A stretch of 6,581 nucleotides of DNA. It comes from an uncultured Bacteroidota bacterium (GTDB taxonomy: Bacteria > Bacteroidota > Bacteroidia > Flavobacteriales > Flavobacteriaceae). Made by a program: the position numbers and the translations under genes. Shown here piece by piece: positions 1 to 4,450 of the stretch. Where the stretch lies: NCBI GenBank assembly GCA_903819815.1, contig CAIJFC010000034.1:1-6581 (forward strand), in the 5' to 3' direction. The notes below the pieces were generated by a model. The model did not search any database. It saw nothing but the letters and a program-made list of their open reading frames with translations, and was not told where the DNA came from. Each line of letters opens with the position of its first letter. The first letter of the stretch is position 1.

Positions 1-1
1 T

Positions 2-790
2 GAGTTTGAAGAAAGCAAGGACGCTACTTTCTTTAAAGTAAAACCAGAGAGAGGAATTTCACGAGTGGTTTGTTTTTCACCAAAACACAATATCACTTTG
101 CCAGAAATGGATTTATCAACTATCGAAGAAATTATTCGAACTTGGCAACGAGAATATACGGATTTGGGGAATGTTGATTATATTAATTATGTTCAAATTT
201 TTTAAAACAAAGGAAGTGTCATGGGGTGTAGCAATCCACATCCACATGGACAAATATGGGCACAATCCTCAATACCAACCCAAGTAGAGAAAACACAAAA
301 TAGTTTAAAAGCCTATTTTGATAAAAATCAAAGCAATCTTTTAATTGACTATTTAAATGAGGAATTAAATCTAAAAGAGCGCATTGTTATTGAAAACGAA
401 CACTTTGTTGCCTTAGTTCCTTTTTGGGCGATTTGGCCATTTGAGACGATGATTATTTGCAAACGTCATGTAATCAAGATTACTGATTTTAATGCAGAAG
501 AAGTGTCAGCATTTGCAGTAATTTTAAAGCAATTAACTTCAAAATACGATAACTTGTTCGAAACGTCTTTCCCTTATTCTTCAGGAATTCATCAAGCGCC
601 AACCGATGGAGAACTTCACCCAGAATGGCAATTTCACATGCACTTTTATCCACCTTTATTGCGTTCGGCAACAGTTAAAAAATTTATGGTAGGATATGAA
701 ATGATGGGAGAGTCACAACGAGACATTACGGCTGAAAAAAGCGCTAAAATGTTAAGAGATTTATCTGATGTACATTATAAAAGTAAATAA
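2..790 (+). pseudogene. galT: Galactose-1-phosphate uridylyltransferase, 5'-truncated by window edge and interrupted by an in-frame stop
   Basis: GalT transfers UMP from UDP-glucose to galactose-1-phosphate in the cytoplasmic Leloir pathway. The frame reads on both sides of a TAA at 203-205. Upstream, 67 codons include ERGISRVVCFSP and the end YVQIF. Downstream come NKGSVMGCSNPHPHGQIWA, then FPYSSGIHQAP, EWQFHMHFYPPLLRSA and FMVGYEMMGESQRDITAE. The HPH at 239-247 is the family's catalytic motif, with the second His as the UMP-carrying nucleophile. The His residues in GIHQAP and FHMHF match the known second metal site. GalT has VQIFENKG or close variants here, so TAA most simply replaces GAA by one base change, with no frame shift. 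The start and N-terminal zinc cysteines lie before the window. The C-terminus looks natural. If the stop is real, the first fragment lacks the active site and the piece from ATG 221 (189 aa) lacks the N-terminal half. A sequencing error is the main alternative. Family identity is very secure; loss of function is less so. Confidence 0.9.
203..205 (+). other. In-frame nonsense codon (TAA) inside galT
   Basis: The reading frame of galT is continuous before and after this triplet: att-ttt-TAA-aac-aaa. The protein on either side aligns without a gap to the conserved block V-Q-I/V-F-E-N-K-G, so the affected residue is the Glu of that block. A G-to-T change of GAA is the most economical cause. It sits next to a T run (198-203) followed by an A run (204-207), a place where base-calling errors are also possible. 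Confidence 0.88.
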
Positions 791-793
791 GAC

Positions 794-860
794 ATGAAAA
801 TAGTAGTAACTGGCTATGGAAAGCGCTTGGAACTGGGAACAGAAAATTAGGAAGAAATAA
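794..860 (+). pseudogene. galE: Possible galE remnant: N-terminal and C-terminal tips joined after internal deletion
   Basis: An ATG three bases after the galT stop begins MKIVVTG, the usual opening of UDP-galactose 4-epimerase and other extended short-chain dehydrogenases just before the Gly-rich NAD-binding loop. The reading frame then departs from the family and stops at 848-850. In another frame, bases 816-860 read MESAWNWEQKIRKK and stop. This resembles the extreme C-terminal helix of GalE proteins, where an (S/D)AW-W-(E/Q) pattern is typical. The simplest reading is that almost the whole gene, roughly 300 codons, was lost between about 813 and 816, leaving both ends. Placement directly behind galT fits a gal operon. 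The match rests on two short peptides recalled from the family, so this is an inference. The alternative is meaningless spacer that happens to resemble both ends. Confidence 0.4.
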
Positions 861-939
861 CTTTCAATAGCATCTTAAAAATCAACATAGATTATCAATT
901 TTTATATTATTATTTTAATTAACCTAAAAAACCAAAATT

Positions 940-2628
940 ATGAATACATTACAATTTGCAGACTACATGGTCTTTCTTGTTTACTTTTTTATAGTAGCTG
1001 GATATGGCTATTGGATTTACAAACGAAAACAAACAGCCAAAAACTCTGCTTCGCATGATTACTTCTTGGCTGAAGGATCGTTAACTTGGTGGGCTATTGG
1101 AACATCCTTAATTGCTTCCAACATTTCGTCTGAGCAATTTATTGCCATGTCAGGAAATGGGTTTAAAATGGGATTGGCAATTGCAAGCTATGAATGGCTG
1201 TCGGCCTTGACATTAATTATTGTAGCCGTGTTTTTTATTCCTGTTTACCTAAAAAATAAGATTTATACAATGCCGCAGTTCCTTAATCAAAGATATAACG
1301 GTGATATTGCTATGATTATGGCTGTTTTCTGGTTGTTGTTGTATGTGATTGTTAATTTAACTTCTATCCTATACCTTGGGGCATTAGCAATTAACGGAAT
1401 TTCAGGTATTAATCTCGATTTGTGTATGTACGGTTTGGCATTCTTTGCTATAATTATTTCTTTGGGAGGCATGAAAGTTATTGGTTATACCGATGTCATT
1501 CAGGTGGTTTTCCTAATTTTTGGTGGTTTAGTAACTACTTATTTAGCATTGGATAAAGTAGCTGAATTAAATGGACAAAGCGGCATGGTGAACGGATTCA
1601 ATTATATGATGAATCAATCTGGCGACCATTTCCACATGATTTTCAAAAAGGACAGTCCTAACTTTCCAAGTTTGCCAGGACTTACCATTTTATTAGGAGG
1701 TATGTGGATTGTGAACTTGAATTATTGGGGTTGCAATCAATACATCACTCAAAGAGCTTTGGGTGCCGATTTAAAAACAGCTAGAACTGGAATTCTTTTC
1801 GCTGCTTTCTTAAAATTATTAATGCCTGTTATTGTTGTTTTACCCGGTATTGCTGCTTATGTAATCTATACTAAAGGTGGTTTACAAACAGAATTGTTAG
1901 GGCCTGATGGCGTTTTAAATCCAGATAGATCCTATCCTGTATTGTTAAACTTATTGCCAGTAGGACTTAAAGGTTTGTCGTTTGCCGCTTTAACCGCTGC
2001 AGTTGTTGCCTCATTAGCAGGTAAAGTGAATAGTATTGCTACCATTTTTACATTGGACATTTACAAGAAAAAAATTGATGTAGATTGTAGCGAGCAGAAA
2101 ATGGTTCAAGTAGGAAAATGGGCGGTATTTATAGCCATGATGTTAGCTGTACTTATTGCACCACACTTAGGAATTGATAAAAAAGGAGGTTTCGAATTTA
2201 TTCAAGAATACACTGGATTTGTTAGCCCTGGAGTTTTTGCCATGTTTATATTAGGATTCTTCTGGAAAAAAACGAGTTCTAATGCAGCTATGTTTGCAAC
2301 CATTGGAGGTTTTATATTGTCAGTAGTATTAAAGTTTTTACCCAATTGGATGAATTTAGAATTTTTAAATTCAACCGGTTTCGCTGTATTAGTCCCTCAA
2401 GAGAATGGAACAAGTTTGTACGAAATTCCATTTATTGACCGTATGGGATTTGTATTTGTAATCTGTGTGGCTATAATGATTGTTATTAGTTTATTTGACC
2501 AAAAACGAGGAATAAAATCTAAAGGATTAGAAATAGATTCATCAATGTTTAAAGTAAATAGTGGCTTTTTAGCAGGTAGTTTATTAATAACTGGAATCTT
2601 AGTTGCCTTGTATTCTATTTTCTGGTAG
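940..2628 (+). CDS. Sodium/hexose (probably galactose or glucose) symporter, SSS/SGLT family
   Basis: This 562-residue inner-membrane protein should couple Na+ entry to hexose uptake. It resembles Vibrio parahaemolyticus vSGLT (Na+/galactose) along its whole length, including the ends: the start has MVFLVYF and DYFLAEGSLTWWAIG, and the last residues are LYSIFW against LYTLFW. By alignment from memory, the vSGLT sugar-site residues are present: Asn61 and Gln66 (NISSEQF), Glu85 (SYEWLSA), Asn259 (VNLNYWG), Lys292 (FAAFLK) and Gln422 (IQEYTG). The gate tyrosine is Tyr262. At the sodium site, VASLA (356-360) keeps the second Ser (Ser358) but has Ala357 for the first. The many hydrophobic segments fit the family's 14 helices. 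The start ATG has an A-rich leader (cctaaaaaaccaaaatt) normal for Bacteroidota, and I see no convincing promoter in 861-939. It lies 79 bp after the presumed galE remnant and is followed by a terminator. Galactose is favoured by the gal context; glucose or another hexose is possible. Confidence 0.93.
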   Translation: MNTLQFADYMVFLVYFFIVAGYGYWIYKRKQTAKNSASHDYFLAEGSLTWWAIGTSLIASNISSEQFIAMSGNGFKMGLAIASYEWLSALTLIIVAVFFIPVYLKNKIYTMPQFLNQRYNGDIAMIMAVFWLLLYVIVNLTSILYLGALAINGISGINLDLCMYGLAFFAIIISLGGMKVIGYTDVIQVVFLIFGGLVTTYLALDKVAELNGQSGMVNGFNYMMNQSGDHFHMIFKKDSPNFPSLPGLTILLGGMWIVNLNYWGCNQYITQRALGADLKTARTGILFAAFLKLLMPVIVVLPGIAAYVIYTKGGLQTELLGPDGVLNPDRSYPVLLNLLPVGLKGLSFAALTAAVVASLAGKVNSIATIFTLDIYKKKIDVDCSEQKMVQVGKWAVFIAMMLAVLIAPHLGIDKKGGFEFIQEYTGFVSPGVFAMFILGFFWKKTSSNAAMFATIGGFILSVVLKFLPNWMNLEFLNSTGFAVLVPQENGTSLYEIPFIDRMGFVFVICVAIMIVISLFDQKRGIKSKGLEIDSSMFKVNSGFLAGSLLITGILVALYSIFW

Positions 2629-2649
2629 AAACTGGGTGATTTTATATTT

Positions 2650-2684
2650 AAAGCCCCATTTTAAATTTAATGGGGCTTTTCTTT
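2650..2684 (+). terminator. Rho-independent terminator of the symporter gene
   Basis: AAAGCCCCATT (2650-2660) pairs perfectly with AATGGGGCTTT (2669-2679) around an 8-base loop, giving an 11-bp stem with a GC-rich core followed by the T-rich tract TTTTCTTT (2677-2684). It lies 21 bases after the symporter stop. The A-rich 5' side means it may also work in the reverse direction. It implies that the hydrolase gene starting at 2815 has its own promoter. Confidence 0.88.
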
Positions 2685-2814
2685 GGTTTAAATTGCATTG
2701 AAGAAATATTGAAGCTATTTGAAACTAAAAGACCAAGTGTATGAGACTTTTTGTACAATCGAAAGTGGTCTAAAATATTTTAATTTGTATTTACTATATT
2801 TTTATAAAACGAAA

Positions 2815-4215
2815 TTGAAAAAGTATACTTTACTCATTATTCTAACTGTTTTTTTGTTTGTATCCTCTGGCTACAGTCAAAAATTAGTCTATGAAAAAGT
2901 ACCATTGGTATTAAAATCCAATTCCTTAGAAGATGGGTTAGGACAATTTGTAACTGCCGATTTGCCCAATGTAAGCCCCAAAAATACTATTGCATTAAAA
3001 CCAGAGGCTACTCCCCTAACCAAAAAGATGTGGGCAATTGCCCTGAATGATGTCGAGCTCAACTTGATTACCAACGATTATGGGACTTATTTTGCTGCTG
3101 GACGGAGGTACACCGACCGAGTTTATACTCGCGATATATCTTACGCAGGTATTTTGGCACTAAATACTTTATATCCTAAAGAAATGATGAATTCCCTTCG
3201 TGTAACGAGAAATGTAGTGTCTAAAATGGGATACAAAGTTTCGACAGATGAGGTAATTAAAGAAATCGATGCTCCTTGGGAATCAATTACAGACGATAGA
3301 AAACAAATTATGGCTCAGTTCAAAAGCAACAGTATTACCCGTCGTACCGATGATGTAGTATGGATTTGGGCCGTTGATGATTTGTTTAAATCGCATCCTG
3401 AAGTGGCAGATTGGAACTGGTTTTACACCAATGGTAAAAGTAATTTTGATACCCTTTATGCTCCTTGGTATGATAAATCAGATGGTTTATACAGAGGTCA
3501 AAACACCTTTCAAGACTTGCAATCCGATGGATATCCAGAGGGTTATTCCCAGGCTGATTGCGTATTGATAAAAAGTACCTCAACCAATTGTTTGTATTAT
3601 AAAGCGATGCTGGTATTGGCCAATGCTGCCAAAAAATGCCATTTACCCGAAGAATCAAAAGCTTGGACCAAAAAAGCCGAGGCGCTCAAAAAAGCTATCC
3701 TCAAAGAATTACTATTGCCCGATGGCACTTTTACATACTTTAAAGACAGAAACGGAAAAGTGTTGCTCAACCAGCACAATCTGGGAACGGCTTTTGCAAT
3801 TCTATTTGGGATTGTAAAAGGGGAAGCCGCCAGAAAAGCAATTGACAATTATCCATCGAATCAATATGGAACGCCATTAATTCATCCGTTTTTAGGCGAT
3901 GGAACTGGTGATCACAATGCTGCTGCCTGGCCTTTTTGCGATACTTTTTTCTTGCAAGCTAAAGAAATCGCCGATGGTAAAGATTATACAAGTTATAATG
4001 CGGCATTACTGGCCCGAACAATGGGAACAAAATTTTCTGAAAAAAGAGATAAAGAATGGGGTGGATTTGGTTCGTTTCACGAAAAAGTACCCTTGCCCTC
4101 CGGTTTAATTTCGGGTTCGGGATCACAACTATGGACTTCGGCCGCTTTTATGAACGTATGTTTGAGAGCTAATCTTGTTGATTTAAAATTAATAAAAACC
4201 GTTGGGTGTAATTAA
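2815..4215 (+). CDS. Exported six-hairpin (alpha/alpha)6 glycosidase-like protein, specificity unknown
   Basis: The frame encodes 466 residues from a TTG at 2815. That start puts a signal peptide at the very N-terminus: Lys-Lys, a hydrophobic stretch LLIILTVFLFV, then SSGYSQ with likely cleavage before Gln22. No in-frame ATG precedes the signal peptide; an earlier TTG at 2719 would add 32 poorly fitting residues. The body has the look of (alpha/alpha)6 glycosidases, with helical repeats and conserved-looking acidic motifs: YTRDISYAG (104-112), RTDDVVWIWAVDDLF (177-191), GDGTGDHNAAAWPF (361-374) and GSGSQLWTSAAF (434-445). The Asp residues of the first two are candidates for catalysis, but I cannot assign nucleophile or acid. 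I do not recognise a precise CAZy family; debranching-enzyme or rhamnosidase-related six-hairpin proteins are the nearest impression. The last codons, TVGCN and stop, lie in the arm of an inverted repeat, so the native C-terminus may be altered. The neighbouring alpha-galactosidase and symporter suggest shared work on a galactose-containing glycan. Coding is certain, function is not. Confidence 0.75.
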   Translation: MKKYTLLIILTVFLFVSSGYSQKLVYEKVPLVLKSNSLEDGLGQFVTADLPNVSPKNTIALKPEATPLTKKMWAIALNDVELNLITNDYGTYFAAGRRYTDRVYTRDISYAGILALNTLYPKEMMNSLRVTRNVVSKMGYKVSTDEVIKEIDAPWESITDDRKQIMAQFKSNSITRRTDDVVWIWAVDDLFKSHPEVADWNWFYTNGKSNFDTLYAPWYDKSDGLYRGQNTFQDLQSDGYPEGYSQADCVLIKSTSTNCLYYKAMLVLANAAKKCHLPEESKAWTKKAEALKKAILKELLLPDGTFTYFKDRNGKVLLNQHNLGTAFAILFGIVKGEAARKAIDNYPSNQYGTPLIHPFLGDGTGDHNAAAWPFCDTFFLQAKEIADGKDYTSYNAALLARTMGTKFSEKRDKEWGGFGSFHEKVPLPSGLISGSGSQLWTSAAFMNVCLRANLVDLKLIKTVGCN

Positions 4216-4399
4216 ATAAAAAATAATATTGCCACGAATTTTTGAATTTTTCGATTTAACTTTTCGATTTTATTCGTCCCGAGAATTCGGGTTCATCAAA
4301 GATGAACTAATTTTTGCGCCAGTTTTTCTTAGATATTCGAGAATTCGTAGCAAAAAGAAATAAATTAAAAACGATTTTACGAATTACACCCAACGGGTT
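4197..4399. repeat. Nested inverted-repeat intergenic element (MITE- or REP-like), between the two hydrolase genes
   Basis: The outer arms are CCGTTGGGTGTAATT (4199-4213) and its exact reverse complement AATTACACCCAACGG (4382-4396). They extend to AACC-GTTGGG and AACCCGTTGGG if one base is skipped. Inside is a second, imperfect pair: TTGCCACGAATTTTTGAA (4229-4246) against TTCGAGAATTCGTAGCAA (4336-4353), with four mismatches in 18. The core contains two perfect short hairpins. There is no open reading frame of note. A 15-bp perfect inverted match is unlikely by chance over so short a span. GCCACGAATT / AATTCGTGGC-type palindromes are, from memory, frequent between genes in Flavobacterium. It could be a non-autonomous mobile element, a REP-like repeat, or a structured transcript end. 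Confidence 0.65.
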
Positions 4400-4410
4400 A
4401 AATAAAAAAT
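4212..4410. repeat. 13-base direct repeat TTAAATAAAAAAT bracketing the intergenic element
   Basis: TTAAATAAAAAAT occurs at 4212-4224, overlapping the hydrolase stop codon (TAA 4213-4215), and again at 4398-4410, just outside the right inverted-repeat arm. It could be a target-site duplication left by insertion of the sequence between. The motif is nearly all A and T, in DNA that is already AT-rich, so chance is a serious alternative. Confidence 0.4.
4278..4307. repeat. Two adjacent hairpins in the core of the intergenic element
   Basis: CCCGA (4278-4282) pairs with TCGGG (4287-4291) around GAAT. Directly after it, GTTCATC (4291-4297) pairs with GATGAAC (4301-4307) around AAA. The two stems share base 4291, so they either stack or compete. 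No T-tract follows immediately (the next run, TTTTT, starts at 4311), so the second stem could act as a weak terminator of the upstream hydrolase gene. Confidence 0.6.
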
Positions 4411-4450
4411 CATTAAAACCAATATATACTTAAAATCAAATAATAAAAAA

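Noticed and set aside
489..671. Minus-strand open frame inside galT
   Set aside because: It lies wholly opposite a clearly conserved galT sequence and its product has no recognisable motif.
2741..2773. Short ATG frame (MRLFVQSKVV) upstream of the hydrolase gene
   Set aside because: It has only ten codons and no visible leader-peptide character such as repeated residues or an attenuator hairpin.
2750..2787. Possible Bacteroidota-type promoter (TTTG at 2750-2753, TAATTTG at 2781-2787) before the hydrolase gene
   Set aside because: The spacing of 27 bases is longer than the usual 19-21 and the second box lacks one base of TAnnTTTG, so I do not call it.
3386..3848. Two overlapping minus-strand frames and plus-strand alternative frames within the six-hairpin hydrolase gene
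   Set aside because: They are shadows of a long continuous coding frame with protein-like motifs; none has its own leader.
4216..4450. A small gene or RNA-guided or CRISPR-like array in the intergenic region
   Set aside because: There are no regularly spaced direct repeats and no open frame with a plausible start; the structure is inverted repeats and hairpins instead.
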